A DNA stretch of 64,000 nucleotides. It comes from Ruegeria sp. HKCCD7303. GTDB taxonomy: Bacteria > Pseudomonadota > Alphaproteobacteria > Rhodobacterales > Rhodobacteraceae. Under the pieces are notes generated by a model. It was not told where the DNA came from. It ran no database searches and saw only the letters and a list, made by a program, of their open reading frames with translations. The DNA lies in contig NZ_WVRE01000002.1 in assembly GCF_013111185.1 (NCBI RefSeq), positions 620,001 through 684,000 on the forward strand, in the 5' to 3' direction. The stretch's first letter is position 1; each line of letters opens with the position of its first letter. Position numbers and translations under genes: made by a program. Shown here one piece after another: positions 19,106 to 27,525 of this stretch.

Positions 19106-19412
19106 ACGAATACCCGCGCGTTACTGATCAATAACACCACAAGTCTATATCAATTTGATATTTTTGTTAACGTTTATGATCTACCCGATCCGGCCGACGG
19201 AGAACTTTTGGGGAATACAAACCAGAACCGCCACAGGTTTCAGCGGGTGAACAACTTCAAGGGATCAATGCAGCAGATGTAGCAAACGCAAGCGCCGAGA
19301 TTTAATGACCGCTCCCACCCGTTCGTTCATCACGAAAGTTTCGAAGTTTGCCAACAGTGAAACAACTCGACCAGCACCAGTTCGCCTACTGCCGTCAATT
19401 TTAGGAAGGTTA
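19106..19412. other. 307-base intergenic region upstream of the haemoglobin-cyclase operon
   Basis: No gene is visible. It holds the likely promoter of the haemoglobin operon near 19145-19175 and the palindrome described separately. The part from 19176 to 19412 shows nothing recognisable, and no terminator for the tRNA-Ser gene was found. Confidence 0.6.
19147..19161. promoter_or_regulatory. Perfect 7-1-7 palindrome, putative operator of the haemoglobin-cyclase operon
   Basis: ATATCAA-T-TTGATAT lies 42-56 bases upstream of the haemoglobin start. On the minus strand it sits between a -35-like TTAACA and a -10-like TATAGA, where a repressor would block polymerase. The arms are in the opposite order to an FNR/NnrR box (TTGAT-N4-ATCAA). 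The cognate regulator is unknown. Confidence 0.5.
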
Positions 19413-19502
19413 TGGCGGAGAGACAGGGATTCGAACCCTGGAGACGGTTTCCCGCCTACACACTTTCCAGGCGTGCGCCTTCGACCACTCGGCCACCTCT
19501 CC
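19413..19502 (-). tRNA. tRNA-Ser (anticodon GGA)
   Basis: Ninety bases including an encoded CCA end (TGG on the plus strand at 19413-19415). The acceptor stem pairs GGAGAGG (19502-19496) with TCTCTCC (19417-19423), with discriminator G at 19416. The anticodon loop CTGGAAA spans 19464-19470, with anticodon GGA at 19466-19468. The long variable arm expected of tRNA-Ser and the T-loop GGTTCGAATCC are present. It reads the UCC and UCU codons. Confidence 0.96.
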
Positions 19503-19512
19503 GTGTCGGCGT

Positions 19513-19541
19513 TATTTGGACCAATGCGGTTAGATTTGCAA
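19513..19541 (-). promoter_or_regulatory. Probable promoter of tRNA-Ser
   Basis: TTGCAA (19536-19541) and CAAATA (19513-19518) are separated by 17 bases and end about ten bases before the mature tRNA 5' end, a usual position for a tRNA promoter. The -10 element is weak. Confidence 0.45.
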
Positions 19542-19647
19542 GGCCCCAATGTGGCGAAAAATCGGGAACGGAACAAATAAGTTATTCAGTTCTCACGCGG
19601 CTTTCACAACGCAAATACCTGCCCGTTCAGAGGCAGCAGTTACGCAA

Positions 19648-22071
19648 TCACACCTCATCCCCGGTATCGGGATCCAAATCAGCCTCTGTCATATCCACGG
19701 GCCTGTTCGAAAGAGTGTTTGGCGTGCTTGGCTCAGGCTTAACAGGCCCCTGCTTTTCATTTTCAGCAGGTTGGAGAGCTTCAGGATTGCGCAACCAAAC
19801 ATCTCGCTGAGCAAAGGGAATCTCAATCCCGGCTTCTGCGAATCTGCGGTTGATTTCATGGTTCATGTCCGATTTCACGGACAATACCCAGTTCACATCA
19901 CGCAAGATTGCGCGGATCTCGAAATCCAGGGAATCCGCACCAAACCCTTGGAAAACAACGCTGGGTGCAGGGTTGGCCAAAACCATCGGGTGGTTATTAG
20001 CAACCTCGCCCAGAATGGTTTCAACCTGTCGCGTATCAGTGCCATACGCTACGCCCACAGGAACGATGACGCGTCCGATCGTGTTGCCACGTGTATAGTT
20101 GGTCACCACGCCGCTGATCAAATCCGAGTTCGGAACGATAACATCGGTTCGGTCAAAGGTTTCAATCGTGGTCGACCGAACCGAGATGTCACGGACATAA
20201 CCCATCATCCCGTTCACATCGATCCAGTCCCCCTTCGAGATCGGGCGCTCGACCAGAAGAATGATGCCCGACACAAAATTGGACACGATCGTTTGCAGGC
20301 CAAAGCCGATCCCAACAGACAGTGCACCCGCAACAATGGCCAGCGATGACAAATCAAAGCCTGCCACCATGATTGCGATCAGCGCGGCTATCGTGATCCC
20401 GACATAACCAGACCCGGATACAATTGCGTTCTGACCACCGGGGTCGATTTTGGTTTTCGGAAGAAGCGAATTGCGCAAGCCGCTTTGCAACAGTCGCGTC
20501 AGGGTGTAGCCGATCGCAAAAACAGCAACAAAGGTCAGGAAATTGGTGGGAGAGATTGTGACGCCACCAATGTCAAATCCAAGCAGCAACCGCGACCATG
20601 CTTCCAGCAGATCAGTTTTACGCGCGCCCCAGTATATCGCCAGAATAGGCAACGCGATGATGGCCAGTGCAAATCCAACCAATACCGAAAACAGCGAATC
20701 CCGCGCCGCGTCTCCTTGCCCGGTGATCCAACCGTAAACTTGACTGATAAATCGTTGCAGGATGACCAGCGCGCCGATCAGCACAAGTGTTTTCACCGCT
20801 GGAAACACGATGGCTTCAGAGGCATTGGTGTACCCGAAGATCGCAAGGACAGGAGAACTGATGCCCAAGAGGAACAACGCCCGACGCAAGAACTCTACGA
20901 CTTGACTGAAACCCGCAGAGCCGGTTGCAGCAGATTGATCTGAGCTGTCTGTTGATCGAATCTGGCGTATTCGCAAAAGCAACAACGCTGTTGCGACGAT
21001 AATCGGAAAACTTACGACGGCACGGGTCGCGTCGGAAACGTTTTCAATACGTTCAAACAAAAGCGCCATTCCGTGCAGAACCAACAGCACAGCGAGTAGA
21101 TCGATATACACGCGAAGTTCGGAAATTCGCGCAGCAGACAACCTTTTGAACCCTTGTGACGCCCCAATCACATATGCTTGACGACCAATCCAGTCATAAA
21201 ACAAAATGATCGCTGCCCAATAAGGGACGTTTTCCAGAAGCAAGCTTCCCCTCAACCCGGTCACGCCGGTGAGGCTGATTGCTACGACCACGGCCAACAC
21301 CCCAACCCAAGGCAGCAGAATGCGAAATAGGGATATGGCAAAAGACCATACACCCGTACCGGCACCAGCCAGGGACCTCAAATAATCCCCACCCCGTTCA
21401 GACCAACGTTTACCAAAGATGAGCAGTACAGCCGCAATGACCAACAATACAAAGATCGCCAGTCCGCGATCACGAATCTGTTCACGTACGACGTCTGATC
21501 GCAGATTGGTTACCGTTTCATTTGTCAGGCTCTGGATTGCTTCTTTGATATCCACCCATGCTGGGCCCCAGTGTGACGGGTTTATCGGCGATGGACCCTG
21601 CTCAAAGAATTCTTTTTTTTGCCGTGTGCGCAGGATTTGGTCTATTTCGCTGATCAGCCCATTTGCACGGCTGTAAGCCTCTTCAGATATGATACGCGGC
21701 ACACGGAGGCTGTTTAGCTGTTCTTCAAGATGGGCCCGAAGCTGAGCTATGTCTTCAGGCTCGGGCGCGTCCCCTTCGGGTTTTGGACCCAAAGCCTTGA
21801 TTTGACTTTGCAACGTGTTGATACGGTCAGTATTTGCTCCGCGTGCTCGATTGAAGTCGTCCCTGTAATTGTTTATTTCGGAACGTAAATTCTCTAACGC
21901 CGCGTCCGAGGCGCGGTTCGCCTCGATCACGGATTCAGCTCGGTCCGCCGTTCTTAGCCACCCCTGGTAGTACTCGCTTTGCCGATCGGTCAACTGCGCA
22001 TTCGCGCTGCTTGTGAACCCAACAAGGCACAAAAATACCAGGACCAAAAACAGGCGGACCTGTGCCAGCAT
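19648..22071 (-). CDS. DUF3772/MscK-like mechanosensitive channel protein
   Basis: Large inner-membrane protein of 807 residues. A signal peptide (about 1-26, ANAQ) is followed by a coiled-coil-rich periplasmic DUF3772-type region to about 200, then roughly ten membrane helices. The C-terminal MscS core begins near YVGITIAALIAIMVAGF, with the pore helix GALSVGIGFGLQTIVSNFVSG and the beta domain ISKGDWIDVNGMMGYVRDISVR. Family members open on membrane tension to release solutes in osmotic downshock. The ATG at 22071 shares one base with the cysK stop (TGATG), so it is the last gene of the block. The C-terminal tail is acidic and Pro-rich. Confidence 0.88.
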   Translation of the reverse strand: MLAQVRLFLVLVFLCLVGFTSSANAQLTDRQSEYYQGWLRTADRAESVIEANRASDAALENLRSEINNYRDDFNRARGANTDRINTLQSQIKALGPKPEGDAPEPEDIAQLRAHLEEQLNSLRVPRIISEEAYSRANGLISEIDQILRTRQKKEFFEQGPSPINPSHWGPAWVDIKEAIQSLTNETVTNLRSDVVREQIRDRGLAIFVLLVIAAVLLIFGKRWSERGGDYLRSLAGAGTGVWSFAISLFRILLPWVGVLAVVVAISLTGVTGLRGSLLLENVPYWAAIILFYDWIGRQAYVIGASQGFKRLSAARISELRVYIDLLAVLLVLHGMALLFERIENVSDATRAVVSFPIIVATALLLLRIRQIRSTDSSDQSAATGSAGFSQVVEFLRRALFLLGISSPVLAIFGYTNASEAIVFPAVKTLVLIGALVILQRFISQVYGWITGQGDAARDSLFSVLVGFALAIIALPILAIYWGARKTDLLEAWSRLLLGFDIGGVTISPTNFLTFVAVFAIGYTLTRLLQSGLRNSLLPKTKIDPGGQNAIVSGSGYVGITIAALIAIMVAGFDLSSLAIVAGALSVGIGFGLQTIVSNFVSGIILLVERPISKGDWIDVNGMMGYVRDISVRSTTIETFDRTDVIVPNSDLISGVVTNYTRGNTIGRVIVPVGVAYGTDTRQVETILGEVANNHPMVLANPAPSVVFQGFGADSLDFEIRAILRDVNWVLSVKSDMNHEINRRFAEAGIEIPFAQRDVWLRNPEALQPAENEKQGPVKPEPSTPNTLSNRPVDMTEADLDPDTGDEV

Positions 22072-23105
22072 CACACGTCCTCGAATACGCCGGGAATACT
22101 ACGGGGGGCCTCTGTCATCCAATCCGGCACAGGCAATTCTTTTTCACGCAGGAATTCCGGATTAAACAGTTTGGACTGATAGCGTGTGCCATAGTCACAG
22201 AGAATAGTAACGATGGTATGGCCCGGCCCCAATTCTTTGGCCAGACGTACCGCACCGGCCATGTTGATCGCGGTCGAGCCCCCCATGACCAGACCTTCTT
22301 CGCGCAGCAGGTTAAAGATATACGGCAGCGCTTCGTTGTCGCTCATCTGGTATGCGAAGTCCGGTTTAAACCCTTCCAGGTTCTTTGTGATGCGAACCTG
22401 ACCGATGCCTTCGGCAATCGAGCCCCCCTCCATCGCGATTTCGCCGGTGGTATAATAGGAATAAAGCCCTGCCCCCATCGGATCGACCAGACCGATCTTA
22501 ACACCCTTGGGCTGCAGCGCCTCGGCCACGCCGGCCAACGTTCCACCAGATCCTACGGCACAGACAAAACCATCGACCTTGCCGTCCGTCTGTTCCCAAA
22601 TTTCAGGGCCTGTTGTTTCCACATGCGCCTGACGGTTGGCCACATTGTCAAATTGGTTGGCCCAAATCGCGCCATTGGGTTCGGTCTTGGCCAACTTCTC
22701 GGCCAAACGGCGCGAGTAATGCACGAAATTGTTGGGGTTGCGGTAAGGCGCGGCAGGAACCTGCACAAGCTGAGCGCCTGCCAGACGCAGCATGTCTTTC
22801 TTTTCTTCGGACTGGGTTTCAGGGATGACAATCACTGTCTTGAACCCCATCGAAGCTCCGACCAGGGCCAGGCCGATCCCCGTGTTGCCTGCTGTCCCTT
22901 CGACAATTGTTCCGCCGGGTTTCAATTCGCCCCGCGCAATCGCATCCCGGATAATATACAGCGCCGCACGGTCCTTGACGGACTGGCCAGGGTTCATGAA
23001 CTCGGCCTTCCCCAGGATTTCGCAACCGGTTTCTTCACTGATGCGCTTTAACCGGATCAGCGGTGTTTTCCCGACTGCGTCGGCAAGGTCTCGTGCAATG
23101 CGCAT
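22071..23105 (-). CDS. cysK: Cysteine synthase A
   Basis: PLP-dependent O-acetylserine sulfhydrylase of 344 residues, a longer form than the roughly 310-residue enteric enzyme. The PLP lysine is K44 (QSVKDRA). The phosphate-binding GSGGTLAG and the substrate loop GTAGNTG are intact, and the C-terminus carries CDYGTRYQSKLFNPEFL. The gene lies 68 bases after trgB on the same strand. In Rhodobacter sphaeroides a cysK gene was, as I recall, found linked to trgAB and contributes to tellurite resistance; thiol supply would explain this. Confidence 0.94.
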   Translation of the reverse strand: MRIARDLADAVGKTPLIRLKRISEETGCEILGKAEFMNPGQSVKDRAALYIIRDAIARGELKPGGTIVEGTAGNTGIGLALVGASMGFKTVIVIPETQSEEKKDMLRLAGAQLVQVPAAPYRNPNNFVHYSRRLAEKLAKTEPNGAIWANQFDNVANRQAHVETTGPEIWEQTDGKVDGFVCAVGSGGTLAGVAEALQPKGVKIGLVDPMGAGLYSYYTTGEIAMEGGSIAEGIGQVRITKNLEGFKPDFAYQMSDNEALPYIFNLLREEGLVMGGSTAINMAGAVRLAKELGPGHTIVTILCDYGTRYQSKLFNPEFLREKELPVPDWMTEAPRSIPGVFEDV

Positions 23106-23173
23106 GGCGCCCTCTTGTCGTTTGGTATCGAAGAAGATTTACAGCCGCGCCGCCGTGACCACAAGCGTGATAG

Positions 23174-24295
23174 TCATACACGCAGCCTGTCGCGATGACG
23201 GGCCAGCCAGTAAGCCAGAGCAACCAATTGTACGTCCTTGAAAACATGACGGTCTGCCATGTCGATGAACGCGTCGAAAGGCAGGATCTGACTGCGAATG
23301 TCTTCGCCTTCGGTATCGAGACCGCCGGTGTTTGTCGTATGGGTCAAATCTCCCAATCCGACATACAGATACATGAAGCCGGTGGATGACCCGCTTGAGG
23401 AATAGGCCCCACCCGCGTATTCCAACCGATCGAATTTTACACCGGCTTCCTCCATCGCTTCACGATGCACGGCCTGTTCGGGTTCTTCGCCCGGGTCTAT
23501 CATCCCTGCCACGGCCTCCCAAAGCCACGGTTCGGGGTCGTTAATCAAAAAAGCGGGTGGCCTGAATTGTTCGACCACAAGCACCGTATCCCGCGCCGGG
23601 TCGTAGGGCAGAACGGACACGGCACTACCTTGCATCAAGCTGCCCCGATGCAGCACAGGCCCCATTGAACCATCATGCTGGCGGTGTTGAAGGTCGACTT
23701 CCTCCATCCCGAAATAGTTGACATAGGCGCGATCGTGACGATGCACGATGACATCCTTATTTGTATCTCTTGGGTCGCCTGTGCGCCGTTTGTCCGCAAG
23801 AATTTTGGCCCAAGCCCGGGTTTGAATGGCGCGAATGTTACCTGCCATCACCTCTGGCTCGATCCTGCCAAAATACGCCATCTCTTCTTCAGCGGCCAAA
23901 GCCGTGATGTCACCCAGCCTGTCTGCCCATCCCTGCAAAGACCATTGTCCATCCGGTTCCCAACTACCGGGTGCGGGAAAAAAGACCTTTGCCTCACGCT
24001 TGTTTCCGTCGTGCAGATCAACTGTCACAGGGGTCAGGTCGTAGTCGAACGCTCCTTCATAAAATGCCAACCTGGCCAGATCCTCAGACGACAAATCCTG
24101 AACAAACACGCCATGCGCGCTGTCGCCAGACAAAGGCAGGATCATCGGGAAATCCTGCCCTTTCACTGCGTGAACAGCGTGATCAGGCAGAACCGCCGAT
24201 TGAACGGAAATATCTTGTAGCGGACGTCCCAGAACGCGTTCAAGCAAGGGTAAATGCCGAAGCGTTCCGTAGAAAAACAAATCAGACAAATTCAA
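23174..24295 (-). CDS. trgB: TrgB: gamma-glutamylcyclotransferase-like plus Nudix hydrolase fusion
   Basis: A 373-residue two-domain protein. The N-terminal 150 residues are AIG2/GGACT-like, with the substrate loop FYGTLR at 8-13 and the expected catalytic glutamate at E80. The C-terminal half from about 180 is a Nudix hydrolase of the ADP-ribose pyrophosphatase group, whose complete Nudix box runs from G264 to V286 (GX5EX7REUXEEXGU). This fits TrgB of Rhodobacter, a tellurite resistance determinant. It probably hydrolyses ADP-ribose; the activity of the first domain is unproven. It lies 21 bases downstream of trgA and 68 upstream of cysK. Confidence 0.88.
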   Translation of the reverse strand: MNLSDLFFYGTLRHLPLLERVLGRPLQDISVQSAVLPDHAVHAVKGQDFPMILPLSGDSAHGVFVQDLSSEDLARLAFYEGAFDYDLTPVTVDLHDGNKREAKVFFPAPGSWEPDGQWSLQGWADRLGDITALAAEEEMAYFGRIEPEVMAGNIRAIQTRAWAKILADKRRTGDPRDTNKDVIVHRHDRAYVNYFGMEEVDLQHRQHDGSMGPVLHRGSLMQGSAVSVLPYDPARDTVLVVEQFRPPAFLINDPEPWLWEAVAGMIDPGEEPEQAVHREAMEEAGVKFDRLEYAGGAYSSSGSSTGFMYLYVGLGDLTHTTNTGGLDTEGEDIRSQILPFDAFIDMADRHVFKDVQLVALAYWLARHRDRLRV

Positions 24296-24316
24296 TCTCT
24301 CAGGTGGCAGTTCGCA

Positions 24317-24757
24317 TCAGCGCCATTGGCGATGGGCCTGTTCAGTGGCCAGACCAGCGACAACTGCTCCAACGGCAAATGCGATCAAAATTTCGGGGAC
24401 CATCAGCAACTTGCCATACTCGATACCAATCTGGAAAATGGCCATGACCGCCTCAAACGGACCGCCATATCTATTGCGCATGGCAAGGCGGAACATCTCG
24501 TAGCAGCCCTGTACGAACAAGGCCCAAAATACCAACGACGCCACACCTGTCAGGCCGTTGTTGATGCCCGCCGTCCATCCTCGTCCGGCGCGCTTGCCCA
24601 TGATTGTCCAGCCACAGGCCGCGCCAAGCGCCATGTTTACATAGGTAAAGTACCCATAGTCCTTACCCTCTTCACCATTGTCGATGATCATCCCTGAGAC
24701 GATGAAGGCCAGCACGACAAGGCAAACAGCGGCAACAAGACGCGAGGCAGTGGGCAT
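24317..24757 (-). CDS. trgA: TrgA family membrane protein
   Basis: A 146-residue integral membrane protein with four helices: roughly residues 5-26, 38-57, 68-90 and 115-137. Length, topology and position directly before the TrgB gene match TrgA, described in Rhodobacter sphaeroides as part of the trgAB tellurite resistance locus. Its biochemical function is unknown. It follows the cyclopropane fatty acid synthase gene by 15 bases, so co-transcription is very likely. Confidence 0.82.
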   Translation of the reverse strand: MPTASRLVAAVCLVVLAFIVSGMIIDNGEEGKDYGYFTYVNMALGAACGWTIMGKRAGRGWTAGINNGLTGVASLVFWALFVQGCYEMFRLAMRNRYGGPFEAVMAIFQIGIEYGKLLMVPEILIAFAVGAVVAGLATEQAHRQWR

Positions 24758-24772
24758 ATGACGGTCCGTTCG

Positions 24773-25981
24773 TTAACTTGGTTTTGCTATGGTGATCTGT
24801 GTCACATCACAATTGCTTGTGTCAAAGGCCGCGCCACATGCGGTCAAATAATAATTCCACATGCGGCGAAAACGCTCATCAAAACCCATTTCAGCGATCT
24901 GGTCCCACTTGGAATTGAACGTCTCGTACCAGCGGCGCAGTGTCAGGTCATAGCTTTTGCCAAACTCTTTGGATTTAACCACGCTCAATCCGGCTTGGTC
25001 GATCTGCTGCCGCAGGATCGAGGGGGACGGTAACATACCCCCCGGGAAGATATATTTCTGAATGAAATCAACACCGTTCTTGTAATAGTCCCAGCGATGA
25101 TCGCCCACGGTGATGATCTGCAATGTCGCTTGTGCGCCAGGCTTCAGCCGGTCACGAACAGTTTCGAAATAGACCGGCCAGTACTTTTGACCCACTGCCT
25201 CGAACATCTCGATTGAAGCAATACCGTCATACAAGCCCTTTTCGTCGCGATAGTCTTGCAACTTGAACTCCACCTGACCATTTAATCCTGCGTTGTCAAT
25301 GCGTTCCTTGGCGAATTTAAACTGTTCCTGGCTGATGGTCAGACAGGTCACACGCAGACCACGCTCTTTGGCCGCATATTCCGCAAACCCACCCCAGCCG
25401 CAGCCGATTTCCAGAATATGATCGCCGGGTTTGACGCCCATCTCATCCACAAGGCTTGCATATTTGGCGGTCTGTGCCTTTTCTAAACTCTCCTGCCCGG
25501 TCTCGAAAATCGCACTGGAATAGGTCATGGTTTCATCCAGCCAAAGGCTGTAGAAATCATTGCCCAGATCGTAGTGGTACGAGATGTTCTTTTTCGCCTG
25601 CGTCCGGTTGTTACGGTGCAACCAGAACCGAAGCCGCTCGTAGGCTTGCACTAGGAATTTGCCGGTAAACCCGTCATACACGGTCTCGGATCCCAGATGC
25701 ACAAGGTCCATGAACGAGCGCAGGTCGGGCGTGCTCCAGTGGCCATCCAGATAGGCATCGGAAAAGCCCAACTCGCCCTCTCGTACCAGGCGCGCAAAGA
25801 TATCGCCGTCATGAACGTGGACCTCAGCAACCGGCCCCGGCTTGGCTCCTTCGGCGCGGAATGTGCGACCATCGGGTAAAACGATATCAAGCCGCCCGTA
25901 TTCCATTTTGGTCAGCATCTTGAAAACTTGAGCAAAATATCTGGGCAAGTCTTTTTGCCCTTCAGTCGTCGTCAGGATCAT
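24773..25981 (-). CDS. cfa: Cyclopropane-fatty-acyl-phospholipid synthase family methyltransferase
   Basis: SAM-dependent methyltransferase of 402 residues. The SAM-binding motif is ILEIGCGWGGFAEYAA and the CFA-type region includes YHYDLGNDFYSLWLDETMTYSSA. Conserved IEMFEAVGQKYWPVYF and KYIFPGGMLPS also match. It methylenates or otherwise methylates unsaturated phospholipid acyl chains. ATG 25981 is chosen because GGGGAG lies five bases before it; a start 57 bases upstream lacks such a site. The gene lies 69 bases after the photolyase. In Rhodobacter, cfa-type genes belong to the RpoE singlet-oxygen response, consistent with the promoter proposed upstream of phr. Confidence 0.9.
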   Translation of the reverse strand: MILTTTEGQKDLPRYFAQVFKMLTKMEYGRLDIVLPDGRTFRAEGAKPGPVAEVHVHDGDIFARLVREGELGFSDAYLDGHWSTPDLRSFMDLVHLGSETVYDGFTGKFLVQAYERLRFWLHRNNRTQAKKNISYHYDLGNDFYSLWLDETMTYSSAIFETGQESLEKAQTAKYASLVDEMGVKPGDHILEIGCGWGGFAEYAAKERGLRVTCLTISQEQFKFAKERIDNAGLNGQVEFKLQDYRDEKGLYDGIASIEMFEAVGQKYWPVYFETVRDRLKPGAQATLQIITVGDHRWDYYKNGVDFIQKYIFPGGMLPSPSILRQQIDQAGLSVVKSKEFGKSYDLTLRRWYETFNSKWDQIAEMGFDERFRRMWNYYLTACGAAFDTSNCDVTQITIAKPS

Positions 25982-26050
25982 CCGCTCTCCCCTTTGCGGT
26001 GTCGATATTAAGCTAGGCCGCGATTTTGTTTCTGGCAAGTTTTCAATTCC

Positions 26051-27475
26051 TTAGTGGGTTTTTCGGCTTTCATAAGCGCCAAGCGCGCGGCTTCGACCCT
26101 CTGCCAAAGCAACAACTGGCGCTGGGTAGTCTGCGTCCTCGTGCAGGTTCCAGGACCGGGGGACCGCTTTAAAATAGGAACGGGCCGTTGCGCTGGGTTT
26201 TCTATGGCCTTCGGCAATCCAGCGCCTCAGATAAGCGCCGTCCGGGTCAAATTTCTCAGCCTGCGTCTGAGGGTTGAAAATCCGGAAAAACGGCGCGGCA
26301 TCAGGGCCAGAACCCGCCACCCATTGCCATCCCATCGCGTTGCAGGCCGGATCCCAGTCGATCAGGCACTCCTCGAACCATTGCATCCCGATTTTCCAGT
26401 GTGTCATCAGATGCTTGGTCAAATAGCTGGCCACGATCATCCGCGCCCGGTTGTGCATCCGGCCTGTCACATACATCTGGCGCAAACCAGCATCGACCAC
26501 AGGGATACCGGTTCTGGCCTGTGTCCATGCAATAACGTCCGGATGTTCGGGGTCCGTGTTCCACGGAAAACTATCCCATTCTGGCTTCCAATTGTCGCTT
26601 AGCAGATGCGGCGTGTGGTACATAAGGTGATAGGCAAACTCACGCCACACCAACTGACGCAAGAAAGCCTCGGTGCCCGAAACCCCCATCAAAGCAGCTT
26701 GGTGGACCCGGTGCCAAACCGTGCGCGGGCCAAGCTCGCCCAGCGACAGGTATTCAGATAAGTTCGATGTTCCGTCCTGATCCAGCCGGTCACGCTGGCT
26801 GGAATACTTTGAAACGCGGTCCAGAAACTCGTCCAGATGATCGCGGGCGGCCTGCTCGCCAGGTTGAACGAAAGGTCGCACAACGGCTGCGCCCCGGTTC
26901 ATTGCACGCCCCATCTGCCACGCGTTCAGATCCTCAGTTGCAGGCCAGGTGTCAGGTGATTGCAAACGCGTCACCTTCGCAGCGGGCGCAGGAACGTCCC
27001 GGCCCTGAACCGCGCGCCACATGGGGGTGTAAACGCGAAAGGGCTGACCGGCCTTGGTTGCGACTGTCCAAGGCTCAAACAGCAAATGCCCGGCAAAGGA
27101 CTTGGCTGTCACACCTTGCTCGGTCAACGCGGCCTTGATCTCTGTGTCACGCTCAATCGAGGCCAGATCATAAGAACGCGACCAATAGACCGAAGTGGCG
27201 CCGGTCTCTGCCACTATGTTTTGCAATTGAGCCAGCGCATCCCCGCTTCGCAGGATCAAACGGCTGTCCAGTCGCGCCAATCCCTCGGCAAGCGCGCCCA
27301 ATCCTAACTCAAGACGCCATTTTGGTGCCGAACCCAGGCGTCCAACAAGGTCATCGCAAACAAAGACCGGAATAACCGGGCGACCACTCTCAGCCGCTGC
27401 TGTTAAGGCTGGATGGTCCGACAGGCGCAGATCCCGCCGGAACCAAATAATGATCGGAGTTTGCCCGTGTGCCAT
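26051..27475 (-). CDS. phr: Deoxyribodipyrimidine photolyase, class I
   Basis: Blue-light DNA repair flavoprotein of 474 residues that splits cyclobutane pyrimidine dimers. The N-terminal antenna domain starts IIIWFRRDLRLSDHPAL. The C-terminal FAD-binding domain carries GTSNLSEYLSLGELGPR, FLRQLVWREFAYHLMYHTP and the conserved TGIPVVDAGLRQMYVTGRMHNRARM and NAMGWQWVAGSG. The length is normal. It is the first gene of the minus-strand block that continues through cfa, trgA, trgB, cysK and the mechanosensitive channel. Confidence 0.95.
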   Translation of the reverse strand: MAHGQTPIIIWFRRDLRLSDHPALTAAAESGRPVIPVFVCDDLVGRLGSAPKWRLELGLGALAEGLARLDSRLILRSGDALAQLQNIVAETGATSVYWSRSYDLASIERDTEIKAALTEQGVTAKSFAGHLLFEPWTVATKAGQPFRVYTPMWRAVQGRDVPAPAAKVTRLQSPDTWPATEDLNAWQMGRAMNRGAAVVRPFVQPGEQAARDHLDEFLDRVSKYSSQRDRLDQDGTSNLSEYLSLGELGPRTVWHRVHQAALMGVSGTEAFLRQLVWREFAYHLMYHTPHLLSDNWKPEWDSFPWNTDPEHPDVIAWTQARTGIPVVDAGLRQMYVTGRMHNRARMIVASYLTKHLMTHWKIGMQWFEECLIDWDPACNAMGWQWVAGSGPDAAPFFRIFNPQTQAEKFDPDGAYLRRWIAEGHRKPSATARSYFKAVPRSWNLHEDADYPAPVVALAEGRSRALGAYESRKTH

Positions 27476-27495
27476 GTTTGCCCTGCTGTTTTCTT

Positions 27496-27525
27496 CGTAT
27501 ACGAAGGCTCAGGGATAATGGATCA
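27496..27525 (-). promoter_or_regulatory. Candidate RpoE (ECF11, singlet-oxygen) promoter for the phr block
   Basis: On the minus strand TGATCC (27525-27520) is followed by 18 bases and then TATACG (27501-27496), 20 bases before the phr start. The -35 hexamer and spacing equal the Rhodobacter sphaeroides RpoE promoter as I know it (TGATCC-N18-TAAGA-like). The first three bases are also the stop codon of the upstream gene. Photolyase and cfa genes are known RpoE targets in that organism, which raises confidence; the -10 match is only partial. Confidence 0.55.

Noticed and set aside
19147-19161. FNR/NnrR box upstream of the haemoglobin gene
   Set aside because: The half-sites are in the order ATCAA-TTGAT with a one-base gap, not TTGAT-N4-ATCAA.
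22062-23051. Open frame of about 329 codons antisense to cysK
   Set aside because: cysK is complete and conserved on the minus strand; the antisense product has no recognisable features.
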